A stretch of DNA of 64,000 nucleotides from Dendrolimus kikuchii (lineage: Eukaryota; Arthropoda; Insecta; Lepidoptera; Lasiocampidae). Shown in pieces: positions 44,286 to 53,739 of this stretch. The stretch's first letter is position 1, and the number at the start of each line of letters is the position of its first letter. A program made the position numbers and the translations under genes. The notes beneath the pieces are model-generated. The model was not told the DNA's origin. It saw nothing but the letters and a program-made list of their open reading frames with translations, and did not search any database. The stretch lies in NCBI GenBank assembly GCA_019925095.2, contig CM034388.1:26356934-26420933 (forward strand), given 5' to 3'.

Positions 44286-44834
44286 TAACTTTTTGCTAAG
44301 CTACCATGTTTAGTACACTAGACATGTACTGTCGTGTACTAAAAAAAATCAAGTATCTGTTTTGTATGATAATTAAATTAAATGTTAAATTTTATTTTAA
44401 AACACACGATGTGTTCTAAACAATCATAAATGACCGCATTTAGATTTGCTATCTATTCGGAAATTTGTCTCGAAAGCTTTAATAGATTTCAATGAAAATA
44501 TAAGAAGGTATGAATAAAAAGCCCTAATTTCGCGCTAATAAAGTGGCGGGCACAGCCAATAAATAACAAAAACAATCCATTCCAATTTCCTATATAGAGA
44601 ATTAAAAAATAAATGCCAAACAAATCAAAATATTGAATCGGCAATCAGAAAACCCGTTAAACAAACAGTATCTAAACCGATAACCATTACTCGTATAAAT
44701 AAATTAAAATATACAAGTATAAACGGTAAGGAAAATATTTAAATATACATGGATTTAGAGGGTATTCCTTTTCATTGTACAAACAATTGGAATGAATGTG
44801 AAATACGTATATTTAGGTTAAGGGCTGGTTGGGA
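44286..44834. other. AT-rich stretch, nothing recognised
   Basis: No gene or repeat family seen. Confidence 0.35.
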
Positions 44835-44981
44835 ATAATCTCAGTTGGGATTGCTTAAACCACTATAAAGCCGATATTATATCGTGCGTAGTATTTATAT
44901 AAACAAACTTAAAAGTAATAATTTGGGACTGCTTAAGCCTCTATAAAGCCCATATTATATCGTACGTAGTATTCATATTTT

Positions 44982-45213
44982 GCCAGGTGGTAGGGTATTT
45001 GCTCGACTGGATGGCGACCACCCTTGATCTAGAGTATGCCGCCATAACAACCTTGTGTTGTGTTTCGGCAATAGTGACTAGGTTCCAGTCTACCTTAAGA
45101 GAGCAACAGCGCATTTGTAGCACCGTTAGTGTTGCAAATGTCCATAGGCGATAGTAACCGCTTTCCATCAAGTGGGCCGTCTGCTTGTCTGCTGAAATCC
45201 TGCAATAAATAAA
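44982..45213 (+). mobile_element. Family J retroposon, short head, inside the array
   Basis: Starts at GCCAGGTGGTAGGGTATTTG after ATATTTT and ends TCCTGCAATAAATAAAAA. The tandem unit resumes directly after it. Confidence 0.93.
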
Positions 45214-45575
45214 AATATATATATATTTATAAATTAAAGGTGTCAAAATACCTGCGCTGGGACTGCTTAAGCTTCTATAGAGGTGATAATATATCGCACG
45301 TATTATTTATATAAATACACTTAAAAATAATAACAGAGTTCAATCTGCTTAAGCCTCTATAAAGCCGATATTATATAGTTCGTAGTACTTATATTAACAA
45401 ACTTAAAAGTAATAACTGAGTTGGGACTGCTTAAGAATCTATAAAGCTGATATTATATCGTTTGTAGTATTTATATAAACAAACTTAAAAGTAATAACTG
45501 AATTGAGTTTGCTTAAGTCTCTATAAGGCCGATATTATATAGTACATGGTATTTATATAAACAAACTTAAAAGTA

Positions 45576-45799
45576 TGAATGAAAGAATAGATATGCTTTA
45601 TTGTGTTTTAAAAGATACGGTTAACAGATATAAAAATTTACAATACAATAGGCAGTCTTATCGCTATTAGCGATTTCTTCCAGACAACCTTTGGACTTTG
45701 GACGCACAAGAAGTTTTACATGAACGGAGGTATGTTGCATTATTCTCACAACCAAATTAATATCTTATGAATATATACATACATTAAAAAATATAAAAA
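45576..45799 (-). mobile_element. LINE 3' UTR end inside the array
   Basis: AGATATGCTTTATTGTGTTT, CAATACAATAGGCAGTCTTA and hairpin ATCGCTATTAGCGAT. TAAAAGTA flanks it exactly (45568-45575 and 45800-45807), proving insertion into an existing tandem unit. Confidence 0.88.
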
Positions 45800-45965
45800 T
45801 AAAAGTAATAACTGAGATGGGACTACTTAAGCATCTACAAAGCTGATATTATATCGTATGTAGAATTTATATAAACAAACTTAACTACTGGGTTGGGATC
45901 GCTTAAGGCTCTATGAAGCTGATACATAGTAGAGTACTTATAGAGCTTATAGGCTTTCAGGAGAG

Positions 45966-46521
45966 TTTCGTACTATATATAATATTATAAAATTCTAAAC
46001 ATGCCGTGTCTGTACGTTGAAGCTATTAAAAAAAAACACCTGGAAGAGACTATATATATACGACAGAGAACACAATGCAATTTTTTTTAGATTTCTTGTC
46101 TGTTTGTTCGGGATTCTTAAAAAAAACTAAGCCAAGTTAGATACAGTTTACGGTATCGACAGCTTATTCTTAGACTTAAACTCTGCGTTACTTTTATCCT
46201 TGGGATCCCGCGGGAATTTCTCCCAGGAACGCTTTGAAGTTGTTCGGATGCATAAAAATTAGCTTATTCCGACACAGTTTGCACTTAAACGACAGTTACA
46301 TTTTTTTTTAATTCTGCGATACTTGGTGTCCCGGGAATCCCACGGGAATTTTAAGTCAAGCGTGAATGAAGACGCGGAAATATTCTAATGTTTACATTAA
46401 ATATTAGCGTATAAGTGTTTTTTTCGTGTAGACTTTTAACTAATACCTTTGAATTTGCTAGGGTATTCATTAGAAATGAAAGCGCGATTCAGCGCTTTTA
46501 CATTACAAATTAGGATACAAG
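45966..46521. other. AT-rich stretch with dispersed words
   Basis: GGATCCCGCGGGAATTTC (46203) and GGAATCCCACGGGAATTTT (46335) belong to short dispersed elements of the kind at about 10930-11060. No gene is seen. Confidence 0.4.
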
Positions 46522-47427
46522 CAGGGCCGTCTTTACGCCGGCCGGGGTGCAAGGGGCGCGTGGCACCTGGGCGCAGAGACTAGGAGGTGCAAGCCGACGA
46601 CCATGTACCTATATAAATACTTACTTACCTTGCATATTCTGCTAGTTTTGAAAATGACTTAACATCATCTCAATTACACCGAAAAAAGAATGAATCGCAA
46701 ACATCAAACATATCAATATATGTATTGATTACTAGCTGTTACCCGAGACTTCGTCCCCGTGGAATTTCATTTAATTTAATTCGCCTTCCGGTTCGGTGAC
46801 GGCGGCGGCGTGCGTGTGGGCCTGTTTTTTCTAAAATAAAACCAGCCTAAGTCAATTCTTATAACATCATCCATCTGCCAGTGGAAGTCCCGTTAAAAAA
46901 TGGTCCAGCTAACTCCAGCCGTGTTAGAGACAAAAGTTGTTAAAAATGATTTTTTGATATAAGTACCGTATATACTGTCATATGCATTTAGTGAAAAGCT
47001 GTTATTTTGACATTGCAAACAGACACTTCAGTTATATTTATTTATATAGTTATTGTAGTATTTTTTGTTACTTTTGAATGAGGGTCGCAGGCTATTTTAG
47101 TGATGTCACTCAAGGAACTGCCCGCAACCAGGCCACTGAGAGGGAAACGCACAGGTGTTCCGCGCGCGCCCCGTTATCTCATGTCGATGTGTCGGGGGGG
47201 GGGGGGAGGACTATTTATCCCAGGCCCAAGGAGAGGCCCGCCCACAACCAGCGGTGGGCCCACCCCGGCTAAGTACGCGGCGTCGACGTTGCTAGACCTA
47301 TAGCCGTAACTTCTGACAAACAGAGAACACAGAGGTGTGTTGCAATTAACCGGTAACCCCCCACTGTTATATCCCAACTGTAGGGTGTCCCGGCAACCCG
47401 GTATCTAACATGTTCAAGACGCCCCTG
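46522..47427. mobile_element. Candidate hAT-type element
   Basis: CAGGGCCGTCTTTACG at 46522 and AAGACGCCCCTG ending 47427 form a 12-bp terminal inverted repeat with one mismatch and the CAGGG-type ends of hAT elements. The left flank is GATACAAG; the right flank is hidden because a family J copy abuts, and GATATAAG (7/8) appears beyond the cluster at 48658. A TACCCGAGACTTCGTCCCCG signature at 46740 and a run of 13 G at 47193 lie inside. No transposase. Confidence 0.45.
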
Positions 47428-47693
47428 GTTTTTTTTTATTGCAGGAGATCAGCAGACAGGCGGACGGCCCACTTGATGGAAAGCATTTACCATCGCCTAT
47501 GGACATTTGCAACACCAAAGTTGCTACAAATGCGCTGCTGCTCTCTTAAGGGAGACTGGAACCTGGTCACTAATGCCGGAACACAATTCAAGGTTGTTAT
47601 GGCGACATACTTTAGACCAGGGGTGGTAGCCATCCAGTCGGGCAAATGCCCTACCACCTGGCTGTGGGTTGTTAAGTCGCCTCTTACGACAGG

Positions 47694-48613
47694 CCTATCC
47701 GTGCAGGAACGGAAAAAGAATACAAATTCCTGCGGCCGGGCGGCCTGTCGTAAGAGGCGACATAAAAACCCACAGCCAGGTGGTAGGGCTTTTGCCCGAC
47801 TGGATGGCTGACCACCCCTGGTCTAGAGTATGACGCCATAACAACCTTGAGTTGTAATAAAACTACGTTTTAACGGTTTTAAGCGCAGTAATTTTATTTG
47901 ATTTTGGTTTTTCCGACGTTTCGGCCACTTTTCAGTGGCCGTGATCACGGAAGACAAAGGTGTCAAGTGTCAAGGAGTATTGTTAAAGTTTTATTTAGCC
48001 TACCGCCAACTTATTAATTTTAATTATTTAATTTTGTTTATGGTTATTAGTTACTCTATGGGAGCCTAATCCACCCATTTTAATATTATATAAAATTATT
48101 AAAGCTAGGCATGTTTGCTGAAGAGTTTCTTGCGCCGCTTCTTCTCTTCAAGCCATAACATGTTGCGAAGCGGTAGTAAATTAGATTAGGCTCCCATAGA
48201 GTAAATAATAACCATAAACAAAATTAAAATTAAATAATTAAAATTAATAAGTTGGCGGTAGGCTAAATAAAACTTTAACAATACTCGTTGACACTTGACA
48301 TCTTTGTCTTCCGTGATCACGGTCACTGAAAAGTGGCCGAAACGTCGGAAAAACCAAAATCAAATAAAATTACCGCGCTTAAAACCGTTAAAACGTAGTT
48401 TTATTATGTATACAAGTCGCGAAAACTTAAGAAAATATTATAACCTTGAGTTGTGTTCCGGCATTAGTGACCAGGTTCCAGTCTCCCTGAAGAGAGCAGC
48501 AGCGCATTTGTTACGCCTTTGGTGTTGCAAATGTCCATAGGCGATAGTAACCACTTTCCATCAAGTGGGCCGTCTGTCTGTCTGCTGAACTCCTGCAATA
48601 AAAAATAAAAAGA
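47694..48613 (+). mobile_element. Family J copy, long head, inserted head-to-head and itself split
   Basis: 47694-47854 runs TATCCGTGCAGGAACGG to AACCTTGAGTTG. After a Penelope-like insert it resumes at 48442 with AACCTTGAGTTGTGTTCCGG and ends CCTGCAATAAAAAATAAAAA. Flanks AGGCC and AGACC are compatible with a short target duplication. Confidence 0.9.
47855..48441 (+). mobile_element. Penelope-like element, inverted duplication, 12-bp target duplication
   Basis: Two inverted arms of ~215 bp (47855-48071 and 48188-48406) share TAATAAAACTACG ends, GTTTTTCCGACGTTTCGGCC, GTGATCACGG and CAAGTTGGCGG-type words, around a 116-bp centre. AACCTTGAGTTG is duplicated exactly at 47843-47854 and 48442-48453, so it entered by retroposition rather than as a cut-and-paste MITE. 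The motif GCCGAAACGTCGG within each arm is the kind seen in Penelope-like ends, which can carry hammerhead ribozymes; here the ribozyme-like core (CTGAAAA ... CGAAAC) departs from CTGANGA. No RT frame. Class assignment is inference. Confidence 0.75.
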
Positions 48614-48661
48614 CCGCCCGGCCCCCGGGAATTGTATTCTTTCTCCGTTCCTGCACGGATA

Positions 48662-49202
48662 TAAGGTTGTTGAAAAGCAAAAAAAAAAAAACTAATTCAA
48701 TTTCGTTCCTGAAATGCCATTTTAATTCCTCAAGCACAAGTACTTACTCATTTATTTATGTACTTCATGAAAACTGAGGACCTTCTAAAGTAAACATTCA
48801 TTATTCACGTCTTCCTTTTACTTTGATATCGTTTTACAAAAATGGCTTTTCATTAGGAGATAATTTTTGCCCGCTCTCTTAACAAAAAGCCCCACTTTGA
48901 ATATACAAAATACAAACGATTGGTAGCTTTCGATATTGGATTTTAATGAAAAGGCCATGTCGTGTTTAACAATTTTCCGAATACGAGTACGTATAAAGCT
49001 TCATCTTCATTAGAATTATACAACCGTCCATGCATTTATTTTATTTTTGAAGTTTGTATGTCACATGTCACAATTGACATAATTCGTTGTTTCAGGCGGT
49101 GTAGCACTGCCGTTCTGTGAGTCATCTAATGCTTAGACTATAAACTATCATCATCATAGTATCTAAATTTATTTGTAATTAATATGTTTTGACATAAAAA
49201 TG
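48662..49202. other. AT-rich stretch, nothing recognised
   Basis: No gene or repeat family seen. Confidence 0.35.
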
Positions 49203-49518
49203 TTTTTTTATTTTATTGCAGGAGATCAGCAGACAGGCAGACGGCCCACTTGATGGAAAGCGGTTACCATCGCCTATGGACATTTGCAACACCAAAGTTG
49301 CTACAAATGCGCTGCTGCTCTCTTAAGGGAAACTGGAACCTGACCACTAATGCCGGAACACAACTTAAGGTTGTTATGGCGACATACTTTAGACCAGGGG
49401 TGGTAGCCATCCAGACGGGCAAATGCCCTACCACCTGGCTGTGGGTTGTTTTGTCGCCTCTTACGACAGGCCGCCGGGCCGCAGGAAGTTGTATTCTTTC
49501 TCCGTTCCTGCACGGATA
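49203..49518 (-). mobile_element. Family J retroposon, long head, full length
   Basis: T-run, GGAGATCAGCAGACAGG variant, complete to CTCCGTTCCTGCACGGATA. Close to the copies at 18498 and 47428. Confidence 0.94.
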
Positions 49519-49682
49519 GTGCTTAAAAGAAAATAACACGGCATTTAAAGTCATATTCTTAGTTTAATTTCACTTTTAAGTATAAACATAGCTATATGGC
49601 ATTATATGGCTTATTTATTATGCAACACAATATCTTTAGCATATGATATAAGGTAAACTAAATTCATCTACTTCTTTCATAG

Positions 49683-50182
49683 TGTTGCGAACCGGTCCTT
49701 TGCAGGTGTTTTGTTGTCCCTTTGAATTTGAGTGATCTATTGTTCACGCTAATTTCTTTGTTTACGCTCCTGTAAGACGTCATAAAACCTTCTTTCTTCC
49801 GTTTATATTCCATGGAAATTCATGGAAGTCATAAAAAGCTTATAAATTAAGAATTCAATGGAATGGTGGGCTTGCTGCTAGAAGGTCATGTCTAATTTAC
49901 AAATGGATAAGGTCAGTCAGTCCAGGCAGCAGTCAGTCATCTTTCGACTGCGATCAAAGCGTTGCCTAGTATTATTTTGTAGCGAATATCTTATAACGAT
50001 GGACCTTGCGCGATTTATGTGATTATGATTTTTTACTCTTCGATTTGGACTTATTGTGAATACAACAACTTCAACTAAATAATTGTACTTTTAAGAACTA
50101 TGTATTACGTGTGTGCACCTGTAATAAACTTTGTGATTATTCCGACAGCATCATTGAATTCACATCCCACAAATTCGTAACA
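49683..50182 (+). mobile_element. Diverged solo-LTR-like repeat (500 bp)
   Basis: TGTTGCGAACCGG start and CGTAACA end followed by ATATC. It shares layout (short TGTT/AACA ends, AATAAACTTTGTGATTATTC, GACAGCATCATTGAATTC) but little sequence with the copies at 17161 and 51436, so it is an older or sister family. No internal region adjoins. Confidence 0.68.
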
Positions 50183-50428
50183 ATATCTTCATACATACAC
50201 CTTTTTACCTGTAACATGTCTACCATTTTATTATGATGAATGTGTCGCAATCTGCCGGCCTGACCCTACGTCTTATCACTACATCTTCTTTCAATCCACA
50301 ACGTTTTCTTATCATACTGTTCCATATTATATCGCTAGTTTTACTACTTCATGAGAATTCTAGTCGTAGCTGATTTTTTTTATTCTAGGTAATTACAGCT
50401 GTGACACATATACATTAGACTAAGAATA
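50183..50428. other. AT-rich stretch, nothing recognised
   Basis: No gene or repeat family seen. Confidence 0.3.
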
Positions 50429-50435
50429 TAACGCT

Positions 50436-50687
50436 TTTTTTTTTTTTTTTTTTTTTTTTTTATTGCAGGAGTTCAGCAGACAGGCAGACTGCCCACTTGA
50501 TTGAAAGCGGTTACCATCGCCTATGGACATTTGCAACACCGAAGGTGCTACAAATGCGCTGCTGCTCTCTTAAAGAGGGCTGGAACCTGGTCACTAATGC
50601 CGGAACACAACTCAAGGTTGTTATGGCGACATACTCTAGACGAGGGGTGGTAGCCATCCAGTCGGGCTAATGCCCTACCACCTGGCG
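50436..50687 (-). mobile_element. Family J retroposon, short head
   Basis: Long T-run (50435-50460), then tail and middle to CCTACCACCTGGC, the short head reversed. AACGCT flanks it (50430-50435 and 50688-50693). The target lies within the candidate TIR. Confidence 0.92.
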
Positions 50688-51164
50688 AACGCTACGTTCA
50701 CACTGAGTCAAGATTTTCCGGATTGGATTTTTAACATATATGGCAGAATGGAATGCTCTCTTCACACGGCATTCGGTATGGTTTTTCCGCTAAAAACCGA
50801 ATGGTAAATCACCATGTGAATATAAAATTCGGTTTTTTTGCGGGAAAACCCTCAGTCTCTCACTACCATTTGAAAGTACCTCACCGACCCACCATGTGCG
50901 CGTACACCACACGACATGCAGTATCTGGTTTTTTGAAGCAATCGGTAAAAAGCCCAATATGTGCTCATGTGAACTCATGTATTAAAATGCTATTTCTAAT
51001 TGACCATATTCAGTACCTGCCGTGTGACCGAATCAGATTGCAGTCGCAAAATCGGGTTTTAAGTTTTTCCGGCTTCGATTATCTGCCGGATCTTAAAACT
51101 GAAAGCACGTGTAAAATCATAGATATAAATTAGAGGTGCCGGCTGATGTTGGCTTGCACTGAAA

Positions 51165-51405
51165 AAATAAAAATTTAGGAACCAATCCCAGCGCCACCTA
51201 CTGGTTCCAATTATGAATCTAAACTATCCGGGGACCCACCCACTCAAACACACTAAAAAATCATCAAAATCGGTTCAGGAGATTAGGAGAATCCTAGAAC
51301 CCGATCCGAGCGCCACCTATTGTGAATCTAAATAATCCGGGGACCCACTCAACATACTCACTCAAACACACACAAAATTGCATCAAAACCGGTAAAGTCG
51401 TTCTC
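51165..51405 (+). repeat. Dispersed repeat, two tandem units
   Basis: Two ~125-bp units with AGCGCCACCTA, GAATCTAAAC/TAATCCGGGGAC and CATCAAAATCGGTTCAGG. Same family and same kind of tandem expansion as at 28885. Confidence 0.8.
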
Positions 51406-51435
51406 AAGTTATGCACGTACACACATTTATAACAT

Positions 51436-51925
51436 TGTTACAAGTTGGGCCAAATACAAGGGATGCACATCTGCCTGCCATAAAACCTGGTTTATTCCTT
51501 GTGTTTACAATTTGCAATTACACAATAGCCTATTGTTATTGTAATGGTTTATGGCCATTCGCAGGCATAATTAGGCAGGTGTGCAGAATTATGTTTCCTG
51601 AGAATTGCGCCGACAGAGACGAAGATGTGATTCGTGGAAATCATTGTTTACCTGGTCGTGACACATTATAAGCTGAGTATAAAGGAATACACGAACGGAG
51701 AGATCGCAGTCAAGCGACGACTACGATACGAGTAAGACGTGTGTAGTACATTTGAAGAGCGATATAGTGACGGACTTTTCGCGTGTTATTGAATCGTGAA
51801 GTGTTACTGGTTGTATCCAATATATTTCTACCTGATTTATATGTGTTTGTCTGTACAACAGTGCTAATAAACTCTATAGTAATTCCAACGGCATTTTTAA
51901 TTCGAGTCCTGTGTAGCTCGTAACA
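51436..51925 (+). mobile_element. Solo-LTR-like repeat (490 bp)
   Basis: TGTTACAAGTTGG start, GAGTATAAAGGAATACACG promoter-like box, AATAAACTCTATAGTAATTC and CGTAACA end followed by ATATC. Most like the copy at 17161, sharing CTGCCTGCCATAAAA and GCAGGCATAATTA. ACAT precedes it. Confidence 0.82.
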
Positions 51926-51942
51926 ATATCCATTTTTACATA

Positions 51943-52240
51943 TTTACGGTGTAACCGTACACCATCCAGTTCTGCGAGTGAGAGTTCAGTTCTACCCAAT
52001 CACGCGCGCACGACTCTCTTCTCAACCAGTTGCCATCTTTATAATCCATAGATTGCTGGATCAAATCCGGCTCGAAGGACCAAATAATGTAGGGTGAATC
52101 CCTAACATCAAATAAAACAAAAATGATTTGGTTAAATTGACTGTTTATTTGAGTTCTAAGACATGAGTGTCGTGCGCGCGTGATTGGCCAGAACTGAACT
52201 CGCGGCCGCAGAACTGTATGGTGTACGGTTACACCGTAAA
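51943..52240. mobile_element. Foldback MITE, ~75-bp arms
   Basis: TTTACGGTGTAACCGTACAC ... CAATCACGCGCGCACGACTC on the left is matched in reverse on the right (GTCGTGCGCGCGTGATTGG ... GTGTACGGTTACACCGTAAA). About 298 bp. ACAT occurs immediately outside or near both ends. The outermost word ACGGTGTAACCGT is itself a hairpin. Confidence 0.9.
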
Positions 52241-52575
52241 ACATTCAAATGCAGCTTAGAAATTGATGTCCCCGTGTGAAAGTAGCGTTAGAATTATTTT
52301 TTGCCTAAAAGTAATTTACAAAGACTAACAAGTATACACACCTATGATATTGTAATATGTTGATTTGCATGACAGCGAGCTATTTGTAAAATGAACGTAC
52401 AAAAATGTTGTAATGTCCCCAACTTCATTTGCTATGATTGATCATGAATTGCGCTTTTTTTATTGTACGTCAACACGCAATTGTAGTTCAATCATGGTAT
52501 AAACATAACCAGTAACATAATCCTTAGTCTTGAAAGGTTTGACATTTTTTATCCTATTACGTATTTTATTTTAGC

Positions 52576-52806
52576 TTTTTTTTTATTACAGAAGTTCAGC
52601 AGACAGGTAGACGGCCCACTTCATGGAAAACGGTTCCCACCGCCTATGTATATTTCCAACATCAAAGTGCTACAAATGCGCTGCTGCTCTCTTAAGAGAG
52701 ACTGGAACCTGGTTACTAATGCCGGAACACAACTCAAGATCGTTATGGCGACATACTTTAGATCAGGTGGTAGCCATCCAGTCGGGCAAATTCCCTACCA
52801 CCTGGC
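52576..52806 (-). mobile_element. Family J retroposon, short head
   Basis: T-run, GTTCAGCAGACAGGTAGACG, middle, then CCTACCACCTGGC before AGTTTTTATA. Outer head absent. Confidence 0.93.
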
Positions 52807-53094
52807 AGTTTTTATATATTACTTAACATATTGTCTAGACGTGGTAGAGGTCTGCTGGAATCATTATCTTGATACTGCTCTTAGGGTCTGCTCGATCGGT
52901 TTGACACCACATTCTCACAGAATATCAATAAATTTTTGGCCTTGAGCTAATCGTTCATACAATGATTGAGAGTTCTGATGATAGACGTCGCCTTCCTCCT
53001 ATCCTATCCCCTGTATCCCTATTTCCCTATCTGATTCCTCTATCCCATCACCTTATGTCTTTTCTATGCCACACCCTTTTTTATCAAGGGTAAA
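52807..53094. other. Unassigned stretch
   Basis: A pyrimidine-rich patch (CCTATCCCCTGTATCCCTA) at 53015-53035; otherwise nothing is recognised. Confidence 0.3.
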
Positions 53095-53610
53095 TCCGAA
53101 TGAGGACCATAAGCCGCGCGTGCGAGATAATTGCGGTCGTTGTGTAGGATTTGCCAAGTCGAGGTGGTTATAGTTAGGTATACTCATTAAAGCCCCTCGG
53201 TATTTCATCCTTCGCCTAGCCTAGCCCCTCCGCGGACCATGACAGGCGGTGGCCTAACGAACGGCAGAGCCACGCTGGCCTTCCGGCGCCGACGCATCCT
53301 CCTTTGGCGAGAGCGGAGCAAAACATGCGCTCACGCTTCCGCTTTACCTCCTATTTTGCAAGCATGACTTGGTCGCAAAAGGAGGAGACGGTGTCCCATC
53401 TAGGGGGGCTCCTAATCATAGCACTAACCACGGCCGGGAGCGAAAGGTTAAGTCCGGTAGAGACGAAGAGGTCTCCACGCTGCTCTACCCAAACGGGGCA
53501 CACCTGGGCCCCAATTCTGCTGTTACTGTCTCATCAAAATCGCCGAACACTATCCATGTCAATGGTGTGCCTGTTGCACGTCACCCTATCATTATTTATA
53601 AGAGATAACT
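53095..53610 (+). repeat. GC-rich unclassified repeat
   Basis: TATACTCATTAAAGCCCCTC, ACCATGACAGGCGGTGGCC, GAGAGCGGAGCAAAAC and GGGGCACACCTGGGCCCC. Pairs with 43810-44285. Two overlapping open frames (53304-53630 and 53369-53608) have no motif I recognise; a retrotransposon 5' region or ORF1 is possible. Confidence 0.4.
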
Positions 53611-53739
53611 TACAAAATAAATGTTCGTAGCTTTTTAATATTCATTTCGGCTAACGCCATTTTTGCTAATGGTAATTGTAGTGTTTATACAGTTTTAGTA
53701 TGGGAGGGAAAGGTAAAATGTAAGAAATACCAAACCCAA

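Larger units (their letters stand above)
44835..45965. repeat. ~82-bp tandem array, ~8 units, twice interrupted
   Basis: Units carry TTGGGACTGCTTAAGCCTCT, AAAGCCGATATTATATCG and ATATAAACAAACTTAAAAGT. The TTGGGA-like start recurs at 44845, 44923, 45257, 45339, 45421, 45503, 45817 and 45893: spacings of 76-82 bp apart from the two gaps made by insertions. Confidence 0.93.
47428..48661 (-). mobile_element. Family J copy, long head, split by a second copy
   Basis: 47428-47693 is a reverse copy from the T-run to TTACGACAGGCC. The missing head piece (CCGCCCGG ... CCGTTCCTGCACGGATA) is found at 48614-48661. Everything between is inserted sequence. It has the GGAGATCAGC variant. Confidence 0.88.
50429..52290. 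mobile_element. Candidate TIR element filled with later insertions
   Basis: TAACGCT at 50429, split by a family J copy, continues GAACGCTACGTTCACAC at 50687. At 52274-52290 GTGTGAAAGTAGCGTTA is the inverse. The terminal repeat would be TAACGCTACKTTCACAC. Inside are the family J copy, a tandem dispersed repeat, a solo-LTR-like repeat and a foldback. The AT-rich flanks show no clear target duplication. Its own sequence at 50735-51130 has inverted TTTTCCGG words and no transposase. Confidence 0.5.

Noticed and set aside
48658..48665. GATATAAG as the missing right target duplication of the hAT-like element at 46522
   Set aside because: It matches 7 of 8 bases but overlaps the conserved family J head end GGATA, so chance is a sufficient explanation.
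50753..51133. 126-codon plus-strand open frame as a gene
   Set aside because: It lies within the candidate TIR element, has no motif, and the repeated Phe/Ser-rich words follow the inverted TTTTCCGG repeats.
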